DNA of 64,000 nt from Azotobacter salinestris (GCF_009363155.1 NZ_CP045302.1:323001-387000); one strand, 5' to 3'; shown: positions 21,254-29,973, numbered from the stretch's first letter. The notes: generated by a model not told the origin, from the sequence alone. Numbers and translations are program-made.

Positions 21254-22078
21254 ATGGTCAGCCTGGTTCCTCGGCCCATGCAGTTGCTCGAGTTCCACGA
21301 CGAAGGCGAAGGGGTACGGCATTTCAGCTTCGCGCTCCAGTCGCCGCGGCCCGGCGACCAGGCTGTCATGCCCGGCCAGTTCTTCATGCTGACGGTGCCG
21401 GGGGCGGGGGAAGCACCCTTCAGTTATGTCCGTCCGCCGGACTGGCAGGGGCGCTTCTCGGCATTGGTCCGCCGGGAGGGCCTGGTGAGCGCAGCCCTGT
21501 TCGGGCTGGAGCCGGGGGCGCGGCTGGGCTATCGCGGTGCCTTCGGCACCGGCTGGCCGGAGCTGTCGGGCGCCCGCCGAGTGCTGGTGGTCGCCGGCGG
21601 CAGCGGCCTGGCGGCGCTGGCCGGCTTGATCGAGGCGCTGATCCGCGGCGGCCACCAGGATGCCCTGACGCTCGTCTACGGAGCGCGCAGTCCGGGCCAT
21701 CAGGTGCTGGCCCGGGAGCGGGCGCACTGGCGGGAGGCGCTGGAACTCATCGAAACCCTGGAGCGGCAGGCGGACGGCCGTGTCGGTTGCAACCCGCTGG
21801 GGCCGCTGCGGGCCAGGCTCGCCAGCCAGGTTCCGGACGCCGTGCTCTGCTGCGGGCCTGAGCCGCTGATGCAGAACGTCGCCGAACTCTGCCTGACGCA
21901 CGGCGTGCCGCCAACGGGGATCTGGCTGTCCATCGAGCGGCGTCTGGACTGCGGTATTGGCGACTGCGGACGTTGCCATGTCGGGCGCAGCCCGGTCTGC
22001 CAGGAAGGGCCGGTCTATCGCTACGACCGCTATCTCGACCGGCTCGCCGAGGAGCAGGATGCGCGCCGGTCCTGCTGA
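21254..22078 (+). CDS. FAD/NAD(P)H and 2Fe-2S electron-transfer flavoprotein (AsrB/HydG/PyrK-like)
   Basis: The 274-residue protein matches the ferredoxin-NADP reductase-like subunits found in anaerobic sulfite reductase (AsrB), sulfhydrogenase gamma and dihydroorotate dehydrogenase PyrK. Residues 1-100 form the FAD-binding barrel (MPGQFFMLTVPG). The NAD-binding domain begins at VLVVAGGSGLAALAGLI. The C-terminus carries four Cys in CGIGDCGRCHVGRSPVC, ligands for a [2Fe-2S] cluster. No partner sulfite reductase or hydrogenase is in the window. It may serve as a redox shuttle active under low oxygen, in keeping with the stress island. The cognate electron acceptor is unknown. Confidence 0.82.
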   Translation: MVSLVPRPMQLLEFHDEGEGVRHFSFALQSPRPGDQAVMPGQFFMLTVPGAGEAPFSYVRPPDWQGRFSALVRREGLVSAALFGLEPGARLGYRGAFGTGWPELSGARRVLVVAGGSGLAALAGLIEALIRGGHQDALTLVYGARSPGHQVLARERAHWREALELIETLERQADGRVGCNPLGPLRARLASQVPDAVLCCGPEPLMQNVAELCLTHGVPPTGIWLSIERRLDCGIGDCGRCHVGRSPVCQEGPVYRYDRYLDRLAEEQDARRSC

Positions 22079-22095
22079 GCCGGCGCGTCAGTTCT

Positions 22096-22581
22096 TCAGT
22101 TGCGTTCCCAACGGACTCTCAGCGCGGTCCGGTCGTCGCTGTAGGTGTAGTCGACATGGCCCTTGAAGGCCGCCTCCAGCGCATGGCCCAGCCGGTTGGC
22201 CAGGTGTATGCCGGTGGTTGTCACCACCAGGCCTTCGGGCTCGTCGGTGATGGTCATCAGCCGTTCGAGGGGATGCTCCCGCTTTTCCAGTGACTCGGTG
22301 TTGTGCAGCAGGTTGCAGATCTCGTCGGTGTGGTCCTTGACGAAGCGACCGGCCAGGGTCAGGTTGCCGGCCGGGGCCTTGTCGGCGATACGCCGGCAGG
22401 CCGGGCAGAGGCTCCTTTCGGCATGTTCGGCGTCGTTCAGTCCCTCCCAGGACCAGCGGTTCGCGCCCGCCTGATAGGAAACCCCGCATTCCGGGCAAAG
22501 CGCGTCGCCCCGGGCCTGCCAGTGCCTGAGGTAGGGGTCGTGAACGTCCTGCTGGTACAGTTGGTCGTGACGCGTGTCCAT
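22096..22581 (-). CDS. BCAM0308-type zinc-ribbon protein
   Basis: The 161-residue protein has two Cys-X2-Cys pairs, CPEC (residues 30-33) and CPAC (about 60-63), forming a probable zinc ribbon like that in NMD3-type proteins. An alpha/beta C-terminal region contains repeated acidic and His positions. The family is named after a gene of the Burkholderia cenocepacia low-oxygen-activated locus; its molecular role is unknown. GCGAGG lies ahead of the ATG at 22581, better than the in-frame ATG at 22599. It is convergent with the flavoprotein gene and divergent from the phosphoribosyltransferase. Confidence 0.72.
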   Translation of the reverse strand: MDTRHDQLYQQDVHDPYLRHWQARGDALCPECGVSYQAGANRWSWEGLNDAEHAERSLCPACRRIADKAPAGNLTLAGRFVKDHTDEICNLLHNTESLEKREHPLERLMTITDEPEGLVVTTTGIHLANRLGHALEAAFKGHVDYTYSDDRTALRVRWERN

Positions 22582-22697
22582 GACAGCACCTCGCTGCATC
22601 GGGAGTTCGGCTATCCGTCGCGATTTCCGTCCATCCGTCCATGACGCGGATTTATTGGGCCAGACTCAAAGCATAGAAGTGCAGCGGAGCCGTGCAA

Positions 22698-23378
22698 ATG
22701 AACCTGACTATTCCCTTTCCAGACCGGGTCTATGCCGGCCGGGCCCTGGCCGAGCAACTGGTCGCGGAAGGTTCGTGGGACGATGCTCTGGTGCTGGCCC
22801 TGCCGCGTGGCGGCGTGCCGGTGGCCTACGAGGTGGCCAGCCGCCTGGGACTGGAGCTGGACATCATGGTGGTGCGCAAGCTGGGCCTGCCGGGCCATCA
22901 GGAGCTGGCGATGGGCGCCATCGCCAGTGGCGGCGTGCGAGTGATGAACGAGGAGGTCGTTCACTACGCCCATGTGCCGCCGGCTACCGTCGACGTCGTC
23001 GCCGAGCGGGAGATCCAGGAGCTGCAGCGCCGCGAGCGCGTCTATCGCGGGGAGCGGCCGCTGCCATCGGTGCGCGAGCGGCCGGTGATCCTGATCGACG
23101 ACGGCCTGGCGACCGGTGCCACCATGCGCGCCGCCATCGAGGCGGTGAAACTGCTGGGGGCGGAGAAGGTGATAGTTGCCGTGCCTGTCGGCGCGCCGGA
23201 AACGGTTGCCCAGCTACGCCGGCAGGCAGATCGGGTAATCTGCCTGTATACGCCGCAGGATCTCGTTGCGATCGGTTATTGGTACCGCGACTTCAGCCAG
23301 ACCTCCGATCGCGAAGTGCAGGAGTTGCTGCGACAGGCATGGTCAGATCAAGAGAACGATGGAGAAAGACAAGCATGA
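22698..23378 (+). CDS. Phosphoribosyltransferase-family protein (type I fold)
   Basis: The 226-residue protein has the PRTase hallmark VILIDDGLATGATMRAAIEA, the acidic PRPP-binding loop. The N-terminal region DALVLALPRGGVPVAYEVA and the central flexible part are typical of the stand-alone family common in stress islands. The real substrate of the family is not established. The ATG at 22698 is preferred over a GTG at 22692 because CGGAG has proper spacing only to the ATG. Its stop overlaps the start of the hydrolase gene (ATGA). Confidence 0.85.
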   Translation: MNLTIPFPDRVYAGRALAEQLVAEGSWDDALVLALPRGGVPVAYEVASRLGLELDIMVVRKLGLPGHQELAMGAIASGGVRVMNEEVVHYAHVPPATVDVVAEREIQELQRRERVYRGERPLPSVRERPVILIDDGLATGATMRAAIEAVKLLGAEKVIVAVPVGAPETVAQLRRQADRVICLYTPQDLVAIGYWYRDFSQTSDREVQELLRQAWSDQENDGERQA

Positions 23379-24034
23379 AGAGTCCTGTTGTGCCGCATCC
23401 GATGCGTTTCCCCATGGGCAAGGTCAGGCTGCATGGCGACCTGATTGCTCCGGAGGATGCGCAGGGGCTTGTGGTGTTCGTGCATGGCAGCGGCAGCAGC
23501 CGGCACAGTCCGCGCAATCGCAGCGTCGCGCGCTTCTTCAATGGCCTGGGAATGGCCACCCTGCTGTTCGACCTGCTCACCGACGAGGAACAGCCGATCG
23601 ACGAGATCACCCGGCAGTTCCGCTTCGACATCTCGCTGCTCGGCGAACGGCTGAGCGGGGTGGTCGACCAGTTGCGCGCCAACGCCGACCTGCGTGACTT
23701 GAAAATCGGCCTGTTCGGCGCCAGCACCGGTGCCGCGGCCGCATTGATCGCCGCAGCGGCACGTCCGGCCGATATTGCCGCGGTGGTTTCCCGGGGCGGG
23801 CGCGTCGATCTGGCGGGCGACGTCCTGGGCAAGGTGCATGCGCCCTCGCTGTTCATCGTCGGCGAACTGGACAGCGAAGTCCTCGCGCTGAACCGCCAGG
23901 CGGCCGAGCGTCTGCAATGCCCGCATGAACTGGCGGTGGTGTCGGGCGCCACCCACCTGTTCGAGGAGCCGGGGACGCTGGAGGAGGTGGAGCGGCTGGC
24001 CGGCCAGTGGTTCCTCCAGCATCTGGCGAGTTGA
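23375..24034 (+). CDS. Dienelactone-hydrolase-like alpha/beta hydrolase
   Basis: The 219-residue protein has an alpha/beta-hydrolase core: oxyanion strand VVFVHGSGSSRHSPRN, the nucleophile elbow GLFGASTGAAAA (Ser in G-A-S-T-G), an Asp in FIVGELDSEV, and the catalytic His in GATHLFEEPG. It is translationally coupled to the phosphoribosyltransferase by a 4-base overlap. The same PRTase-hydrolase pair, sometimes as a fusion, recurs in other genomes (family knowledge). That suggests a shared substrate, still unknown. Confidence 0.82.
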   Translation: MKSPVVPHPMRFPMGKVRLHGDLIAPEDAQGLVVFVHGSGSSRHSPRNRSVARFFNGLGMATLLFDLLTDEEQPIDEITRQFRFDISLLGERLSGVVDQLRANADLRDLKIGLFGASTGAAAALIAAAARPADIAAVVSRGGRVDLAGDVLGKVHAPSLFIVGELDSEVLALNRQAAERLQCPHELAVVSGATHLFEEPGTLEEVERLAGQWFLQHLAS

Positions 24035-24053
24035 GCGGGGCGGCTGGCGCACC

Positions 24054-24614
24054 TCAGCCGCGCCGGCGCAGTTCGATGCAGAATTCCGCCTCGTAGGGCG
24101 GTACGTGACAATCGATGATGTCCCCCGGAGCGATCTGCAGGCGAACCCCGCAGACGTCGGCATGCACCGGCTGGCGGCTCACGCAGCGGTCCACCAGCAC
24201 CGCTGTACGTATCTCGTCGGCGCCCAGCCGGCTCAGGTAGGCACAGCTGCGCAGCAGTGAGTGGCCGCCATAGCGCACGTCGTCGACCAGCAGCAGCGGG
24301 GTGCCGGCCAGCTCCAGGCCGGCCAGGGTCGGGTTTTCCTCCAGCAGGGTTTCGCGGTGCAGCACGCTCAGGTCGTCCGCATAGCGCTTGACCCGCAGGG
24401 GAGTGACCGGCAGTTCGGTCAGTCCCAACAGAGGCTGCAGCCGGTCGGCGAGCATCCGGGCGAGCGGTTCACCACGCCGTAACAGCCCCACCACCCGAAG
24501 CGGCCGTCCCGACTGGAACAGCTGCGCGGCCTGCTGCGCCATGTGCTGCAGCACCGGTTCCAGTTCGGCAGCGGTATAGAGGCACAGCCGTTGCTCGTGC
24601 TCGATGTCGCTCAT
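24054..24614 (-). CDS. PyrR/Hpt-like phosphoribosyltransferase
   Basis: The 186-residue protein is a second type I phosphoribosyltransferase, with the PRPP loop LLLVDDVRYGGHSLLRS where family members usually have VDDV(L/Y)xTGxT. It resembles PyrR and hypoxanthine PRTases in length and order. The ATG at 24614 follows GGGGGA; a longer frame to 24695 lacks a ribosome site. It runs convergently with the hydrolase gene (19 bases between stops) and closes the stress island. Gly-His-Ser in the PRPP loop replaces Gly-Arg-Thr, so activity should be tested before assuming PRPP use. Confidence 0.75.
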   Translation of the reverse strand: MSDIEHEQRLCLYTAAELEPVLQHMAQQAAQLFQSGRPLRVVGLLRRGEPLARMLADRLQPLLGLTELPVTPLRVKRYADDLSVLHRETLLEENPTLAGLELAGTPLLLVDDVRYGGHSLLRSCAYLSRLGADEIRTAVLVDRCVSRQPVHADVCGVRLQIAPGDIIDCHVPPYEAEFCIELRRRG

Positions 24615-24853
24615 TGCAGTCCCCCGTGCTGCCATCTCTCTGAAACCATAGCCGATCGTCCTCGGTCGGCGTCGCCTGAGGTGGATGCCCGTCAATCCCT
24701 CAAGACAAGAAATGGACGTGCCAGGCAGGCAGCCTTTGGGCAGAGTCTTGGCCTGCTTGCAGCAGCTTATTACTGAAATCGGAAATGCAGAATGAGGAAA
24801 ACTTCACCCAATCCACTTCCGTATATCAAACCTTGTAATCAAGGAAACACCGG

Positions 24854-25825
24854 TCAAAGCGGATCGGAAAGCTTCGGCAGGGAACAGGAATCGCTCTCCA
24901 GAAGCGGCCTGGCAGCCAGGCCGCCGAAGGACAGGGTAGGGTCGATGTAGCGCATGGCCGATTTCACATCCTTCCAGCCGACGTAGCCCATCAGGCTCTT
25001 GAGGTCCCAGCCATTGGCGGCGGCCCAGGTGGCGAAGCCGCGGCGCAGCGAGTGGCTGCTGTACGACTCGGCCGGCACTCCGGCGCGCTCCAGGATCTGC
25101 CGCAGCAGGGCGATGAGGCTGTTGGGGTTGAGACCGTCGGCGCCGAGGTTGCCCCAGCGGTCCAGCCGGCGGAACACCGGCCCCTGGGTCAGGCCGGCCA
25201 GCTCGATCCAGTCCAGATAGGCCTGCACTGGACACAGCCGCTTCAGCGCCGGGGCGCGGCAGGTGGTGCCGAGAAAGTCGCGGTCGCCCTTGCTGCGCGG
25301 CAGATGGATCTCCATGCCGACGCCGGCCACCGCCTGGATGCGCTCGACCTCCAGACGGCACAGCTCGTCGCTGCGAAAGCCGCGCCAGAAACCGAGCAGC
25401 AGCAAGGCAGCGTCGCGCCGATAGCGCAGCAGGGTGGCGCTGTCGTTCCGGGCGGAGGCCTCGTTGGCTTCGGCAGCGAGCCAATCGACGGCCTGTTGGA
25501 GATGCTGCAGTGGCAAGGGCGCGGCCTGTTTTTCCCGCGCCGGATGCAGGGCCCGAATGCCCTTGAGCACCTGGCGCACCACCGGCGCCTTGGTCGGGTC
25601 GGGAAAGCCCTGGGAGATGTGCCACTGGGCCAGAGCGGCGAGGCGCAGCTTCAGTGTGTTGAACGACAGCTTGTCGGCGTGGGCGACCAGATAGCGCGCC
25701 ACGCTGTCGCCGGTCGCCGGCAAAAAGCCGCCCCAGCTCACCTCGAAGTGCTCGATGGCTGCCTGGTAGCTGCGCCGGGTGTTCTCCCGGGTGCCGGCCT
25801 GCAGGTAGCGCTCGATCTCGCTCAT
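24854..25825 (-). CDS. Tyrosine recombinase (site-specific integrase)
   Basis: The 323-residue protein has an N-terminal core-binding domain (residues 1-105, NTRRSYQAAIEHF) and a catalytic domain. The active-site residues are visible: the first Arg in GFRSDEL, His and second Arg in HSLRRGFATWAA, Trp/His position in GYVGWKDVKSAM, and the nucleophile Tyr in MRYID. Length and order are those of XerC/D-type and integrative-element recombinases. It diverges from the KfrA-like gene, suggesting both belong to one mobile element. No element ends were found. Confidence 0.88.
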   Translation of the reverse strand: MSEIERYLQAGTRENTRRSYQAAIEHFEVSWGGFLPATGDSVARYLVAHADKLSFNTLKLRLAALAQWHISQGFPDPTKAPVVRQVLKGIRALHPAREKQAAPLPLQHLQQAVDWLAAEANEASARNDSATLLRYRRDAALLLLGFWRGFRSDELCRLEVERIQAVAGVGMEIHLPRSKGDRDFLGTTCRAPALKRLCPVQAYLDWIELAGLTQGPVFRRLDRWGNLGADGLNPNSLIALLRQILERAGVPAESYSSHSLRRGFATWAAANGWDLKSLMGYVGWKDVKSAMRYIDPTLSFGGLAARPLLESDSCSLPKLSDPL

Positions 25826-25946
25826 CGCCCATCTCCAGTACGAAAAGCGCCATTCTCGCAGCTGCCTGCGTGGCTGTCAGCGGATAACCCTTAATTATCA
25901 AGTCTCAGGAATTGCCATTTTCCATATCCATCCTGGTACAAATTAG

Positions 25947-25971
25947 TATGTAATTACATATTATGTAAAAC
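25947..25971. promoter_or_regulatory. AT-rich palindromes in the integrase/KfrA-like intergenic region
   Basis: TATGTAA-TTACATA at 25947-25960 is a perfect 14-base palindrome. An overlapping inverted pair, TACAT-ATT-ATGTA, follows at 25956-25968. The 3' part, TTATGTAAAAC at 25961-25971, matches 9 of 11 bases of the XerD arm of the dif site at 36119-36129. Such sites could bind the KfrA-like protein (KfrA represses its own gene in plasmids) or be a recombination half-site. Confidence 0.4.
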
Positions 25972-26000
25972 AGTATTAAATCTCGGGAGAGCAGGGACCC

Positions 26001-27035
26001 ATGGCACGTGGCGGCATCAACAAGGCACTGGTCATGCGGGCACGGCAGGCGCTGCTGGCCCGCGGCGAACATCCCGGCATCGACGCGATACGCGTCGAGC
26101 TGGGCAATACCGGCTCCAAGACCACCATCCATCGCTACCTGAAGGAGCTGGAGGAAAGCGAAGCCGGGCAGGCGAGCAGGAGCGCCAACACTTTGAGCGA
26201 CGAACTGGCCGCACTGATCGCGCCGCTGGCCGCGCGCCTGCAGGACGAGGCCGAGGAAACCGTCGCGCGGATGCGCCAGCAGTGCGACGCCGAGCGAGCG
26301 GATTTCGAGGCGCGCCTGGTCCAGGCGCAGGAGCAAATCGGCCAGTTACAGGGGCAGGTCGACAGCCTTTCAGGCCAACTGCAGGCCGAGACGGAGCGTC
26401 ATCAGCAAAGCCGCGAGCAGCTGCAGCAGGCCGAAGTCGAGCAGGTGCGCCTGCGCCAAGCCAACCAGGATCAGGCTGCACACCTGAAGGATCGCGACGA
26501 GCAGGTGCGCTCGCTGGAAGAGAAGCACCGGCACAGCCGCGAGGCGCTGGAGCACTACCGCCAAGCCAGCAAGGAGCAGCGCGAGCAGGAGCAGCGCCGC
26601 CACGAAGCCCAGCTGCAACAGGTGCAGATGGAGCTGCGCCAGTTGCAGCAGACGCTGATCCTCAAGCAGGACGAGGTGACCCAGCTGAACCGTGCCAACG
26701 AGCGCCTGGCCAGCGAGAATGCCTATAGAGCGAAGGAGCTGGAGGAACGGCGCGACCGGCTGGAGCGGCAGGCCGGTGAGCTGGCCGCGCTGCAGGGGCA
26801 GTTGAGCCAGTCCCATGCCGCCAGAGAGGTTTTGCAGGAGCGCCTGGGTCTGCTGCAGGCGGAAACGGGCGAGCTGAAGGCCACTCTCGACACGCAGCGC
26901 CAGGAGGCGCAGGCGCTGCACATCGGCCTGGCGGCGGCCAACACGGAGCTGCAGTTGCTGCGCCAAGCCGTGGCGAACGCGCAGGAGAGGGCGCCCGAGC
27001 CAGAGGCGTCACCGGAGCGGCAGGAGGAGTCCTGA
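26001..27035 (+). CDS. KfrA-like coiled-coil DNA-binding protein
   Basis: The 344-residue protein starts with the KfrA-type helix-turn-helix (residues 1-50; ARQALLARGEHPGIDAIRVE, then a Lys-Thr-Thr-Ile-His-Arg recognition helix). Residues 70-330 are an almost unbroken, Gln/Glu/Arg/Leu-rich coiled coil. KfrA proteins bind their own promoter and form filament-like assemblies linked to plasmid segregation (family knowledge). Chromosomal copies next to tyrosine recombinases are often found in mobile elements. The ATG at 26001 has GGGAG at a slightly long spacing. Confidence 0.82.
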   Translation: MARGGINKALVMRARQALLARGEHPGIDAIRVELGNTGSKTTIHRYLKELEESEAGQASRSANTLSDELAALIAPLAARLQDEAEETVARMRQQCDAERADFEARLVQAQEQIGQLQGQVDSLSGQLQAETERHQQSREQLQQAEVEQVRLRQANQDQAAHLKDRDEQVRSLEEKHRHSREALEHYRQASKEQREQEQRRHEAQLQQVQMELRQLQQTLILKQDEVTQLNRANERLASENAYRAKELEERRDRLERQAGELAALQGQLSQSHAAREVLQERLGLLQAETGELKATLDTQRQEAQALHIGLAAANTELQLLRQAVANAQERAPEPEASPERQEES

Positions 27036-27044
27036 GCGCAGACG

Positions 27045-27688
27045 TCAGCACACCCGTTCCGCTGCTGTGTCGAAGCCATGGAAACTGGCGAATTCCTCGA
27101 CCGGCTGCCGCTCGGTCAGCAGGCAGTTTTCCGGGGCCTGGGTGTCCTCGCACAACGGCAGGTGCCGGCGCACGACGGCATGGAAAGGGGCGAAGGCGGC
27201 CTGGGCGCAGCTGTGCAGCCCCTGGCCGCGGGCGGTGACGAGGATGTTCTGGATGAACATGCCGAGGTCCATGTAGCTGCCGGTGTTCAGGCGGCGGTCG
27301 AGGGTCACCAGCAGGCCGACCGGCGCATCGAAGAACGAGTAGTTGCGCAGCATCTGCTGCTCGCGCCGCTGCAGGTCCCTGCGGTCGATGCCCAGGGCTT
27401 CGTAGAGGGCGAAGCCGTTCTGCCGGCGGCGATCCAGGTAGGGCTCGACCCATTGGCTGGGGTAATACTCGTACTCGGGCCGATGCTGCTCGCCGCCTGC
27501 AGAACGTCCCGGCACAGCGCCTGTAGCGGTTCGCCGGCGACCGCATGGACGCGCCAGGGCTGGATGTTGTTGCCGCTGGGCGCGCGCGAGGCCACCTGCA
27601 GGAGGTGGCGGATCACCTCCTGCGCGACCGGGGTGGACAGAAAGCGGCGCACCGAGCGGCGCGATTGGATGGCTTCATCGACATGCAT
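27045..27688 (-). pseudogene. Frameshifted nitroreductase-family gene
   Basis: The 5' part, starting at the ATG at 27688 with a perfect AAGGAG ribosome site, encodes a nitroreductase N-terminus (RRSVRRF, SRAPSGNNIQPWR: FMN contacts). The frame breaks near 27495-27502 and continues in another frame with PEYEYYPSQWVEPYL through RGQGLHSCAQAAFAPF to 27045. The region that normally reads (V/L)VCGMALGYAD before the final ERQPVEEFASFHGF tail is also missing, which points to an in-frame deletion. The protein should not be functional. The damage abuts the truncated thiolase, and both may come from the same rearrangement. Confidence 0.78.
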
Positions 27689-27747
27689 GCCGATTCTCCT
27701 TTTTGGACAGATGCTGTGGCGGGCGACTCGGTTCACCAGAACTTCAG

Positions 27748-28602
27748 AACGTGAGCCGCGCGCCCTTCGTGCTGGCCAAGAGCGAAAGCCCCTTCGCCCG
27801 CGAGCTCCGCGCTTTCGACAGCACCATCGGCGCGCGCTTTCCCAATCCGCGGGTGGAGGCCGAGTTCGGCGCCGACTCCATGCCGGAAACCGCCGACAAC
27901 GTGGCCCGCATCCTGGGCATCGACCGCGCGGCGGCCGACCGCTACGCCGAGCGCAGCCAGCGGCTGTACGCCGCGGCCGCCGAGGCCGGTTTCTACGCGG
28001 ACGAGATCCTGCCCATCGAGGTCGCTCAAGGACGCCGCCAGCCGCCGAAAGTCGTGGCGAGCGACGAGCACCCGCGCCCGGACACCAGCCTGGAGTCGCT
28101 GTCGCGGCTGCCGGCGCTGTTCGCCGGGGGCGTGGTCAGCGCCGGCAACGCCTCCGGGGTGAACGACGGCGCTGCGGCCCTGCTGCTCGGTTCGCGGGCG
28201 ATCGGCGTGCGCTACGGCCGCAAGCCGCGGGCGCGCATTCTCGCCGGCGCCATCGCCGGGGTGGAGCCGCGGCTGATGGGCCTCGGCCCGGTGCCGGCGA
28301 TCCGCAAGGTGCTGAAGCGCACCGGGCTGAGCCTGATCGACATGGACACGATCGAGATCAACGAGGCCTTCGCCGCCCAGGTGCTGGGCTGCGCCCGCGA
28401 ACTGGGCCTGGCCTGCGACGAGCCGCGGCTCAACCCCAACGGCGGCGCCATCGCCATCGGCCACCCGCTGGGCGCTTCCGGTGCGCGTCTGGTGCTGACT
28501 GCGCTGCGCCAGCTCGAACGCACCGGCGGGCGCCATGCGCTGGTCAGCCTGTGCATCGGCCTGGGGCAGGGGATCGCCTGCATCGTCGAACGGCTGGACT
28601 GA
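27748..28602 (+). pseudogene. 5'-truncated thiolase (acetyl-CoA acyltransferase)
   Basis: The frame begins abruptly at the thiolase motif MSRAPFV (here VSRAPFV), which normally sits about 115-120 residues into the protein. Everything after it is well kept: [54 protein letters not shown] and CIGLGQG. The N-terminal lobe and its nucleophilic Cys are gone, so no thiolase activity is expected even though the second active-site His and Cys remain. It lies upstream of the glutaryl-CoA dehydrogenase gene, suggesting an acyl-CoA degradation operon whose front was lost. A GTG at 27751 could still start a 283-residue product. Confidence 0.8.
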
Positions 28603-28663
28603 TCCCGGTTTCGCCCGGACACTGAATTCACTCGCGACAGAACAACAAGACAGGAATACCGAC

Positions 28664-29845
28664 ATGGCCAACCACGCAAGCTTCAACTGGGCAGATCCGT
28701 TGCTGCTCGACCAGCAACTGAGCGACGAGGAACGCATGGTGCAGGACAGCGCCCGCAAGTTCGCCGCCGAGCGGCTGGCCCCGCGGGTGCTGGAAGCCTT
28801 CCGCCGTGAGCACACCGACCCGGCGATCTTCCGCGAGATGGGCGAGACCGGCCTGCTCGGCGCGACCCTTCCGGCCGAATACGGCGGCAGCGGCCTGAAC
28901 TACGTGTGCTACGGGCTGATCGCCCGCGAGGTCGAGCGCATCGACTCCGGCTACCGTTCGATGCTCAGCGTGCAGTCCTCGCTGGTGATGCTGCCGATCT
29001 TCGAGTTCGGCACCGAGGCGCAGAGGCAGAAGTACCTGCCGAAGCTGGCCAGCGGCGAGTGGATCGGCTGCTTCGGCCTGACCGAGCCCGATCACGGCTC
29101 CGACCCGGGCTCGATGGCCTGTCGGGCGAAGAAGGTCGACGGCGGCTACCGGCTGACCGGCAGCAAGATGTGGATCACCAACAGCCCGATCGCCGATGTG
29201 TTCGTGGTCTGGGCCAAGGACGAGGCCGGCGACATTCGCGGCTTCGTGCTGGAGAAGGGCTGGGCCGGGCTGTCCGCCCCGGCGATCCACGGCAAGGTCG
29301 GGCTGCGCGCCTCGATCACCGGCGAGATCGTCATGGACGAGGTGTTCGTTCCCGAGGAGAACGCCTTCCCCGAGGTGCGCGGCCTCAAGGGGCCCTTCAC
29401 CTGCCTGAACTCGGCGCGCTACGGCATCGCCTGGGGTGCCCTGGGCGCCGCCGAGGCCTGCTGGCACACCGCGCGGCAGTACGTGCTCGACCGCAAGCAG
29501 TTCGGCCGCCCGCTGGCCGCCAACCAACTGATCCAGAAGAAGCTGGCCGACATGCAGACCGAGATCGCCCTGGGCCTGCAGGGCTGCCTGCGCCTGGGAC
29601 GAATGAAGGACGAGGGCACCGCGGCGGTGGAAATCACCTCGATCATGAAGCGCAACAGCTGCGGCAAGGCGCTGGACATCGCCCGCCTGGCCCGCGACAT
29701 GCTGGGCGGCAACGGCATCAGCGACGAGTTCGGCATCGCGCGGCACCTGGTCAACCTGGAGGTGGTGAACACCTACGAGGGTACCCATGACATCCATGCG
29801 CTGATCCTCGGCAGGGCGCAGACCGGCATCCAGGCGTTCTTCTGA
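28664..29845 (+). CDS. gcdH: Glutaryl-CoA dehydrogenase
   Basis: This 393-residue acyl-CoA dehydrogenase matches GcdH closely. Features include [19 protein letters not shown] at the N-terminus, the substrate and FAD contacts [16 protein letters not shown] and [17 protein letters not shown], and the catalytic Glu in [10 protein letters not shown]. It oxidises and decarboxylates glutaryl-CoA to crotonyl-CoA in lysine/tryptophan breakdown. AGGA lies ahead of the ATG at 28664. It follows the truncated thiolase by 61 bases and is followed by a good terminator. Confidence 0.9.
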   Translation: MANHASFNWADPLLLDQQLSDEERMVQDSARKFAAERLAPRVLEAFRREHTDPAIFREMGETGLLGATLPAEYGGSGLNYVCYGLIAREVERIDSGYRSMLSVQSSLVMLPIFEFGTEAQRQKYLPKLASGEWIGCFGLTEPDHGSDPGSMACRAKKVDGGYRLTGSKMWITNSPIADVFVVWAKDEAGDIRGFVLEKGWAGLSAPAIHGKVGLRASITGEIVMDEVFVPEENAFPEVRGLKGPFTCLNSARYGIAWGALGAAEACWHTARQYVLDRKQFGRPLAANQLIQKKLADMQTEIALGLQGCLRLGRMKDEGTAAVEITSIMKRNSCGKALDIARLARDMLGGNGISDEFGIARHLVNLEVVNTYEGTHDIHALILGRAQTGIQAFF

Positions 29846-29860
29846 GCGGGTAGGGGCAAG

Positions 29861-29884
29861 AGCCCGGCTTCGAGCCGGGCTTTC
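29861..29884 (+). terminator. Rho-independent terminator after gcdH
   Basis: AGCCCGGCT at 29861-29869 pairs perfectly with AGCCGGGCT at 29873-29881 around a TCG loop, followed by TT. It lies 15 bases after the gcdH stop. Confidence 0.7.
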
Positions 29885-29905
29885 GCACGTATCGGGGGCA
29901 GGAAG

Positions 29906-29933
29906 TATTCCGATTATGCCTATAATCGGAATA
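29906..29933. promoter_or_regulatory. Perfect 12-bp inverted repeat, recombinase-core-like, before integrase 2
   Basis: TATTCCGATTAT at 29906-29917 and ATAATCGGAATA at 29922-29933 are exact reverse complements around GCCT. Read another way it is two 11-base arms around a 6-base spacer TGCCTA, the geometry of XerCD, loxP and related tyrosine-recombinase cores. It sits 40 bases before the second integrase start. It also contains TATAAT (29921-29926), which could serve as a -10 box. Operator and recombination site are both possible. Confidence 0.55.
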
Positions 29934-29973
29934 TGTACCCTGACATCCAGCCACCCGACAGATCCCTTGCCCG

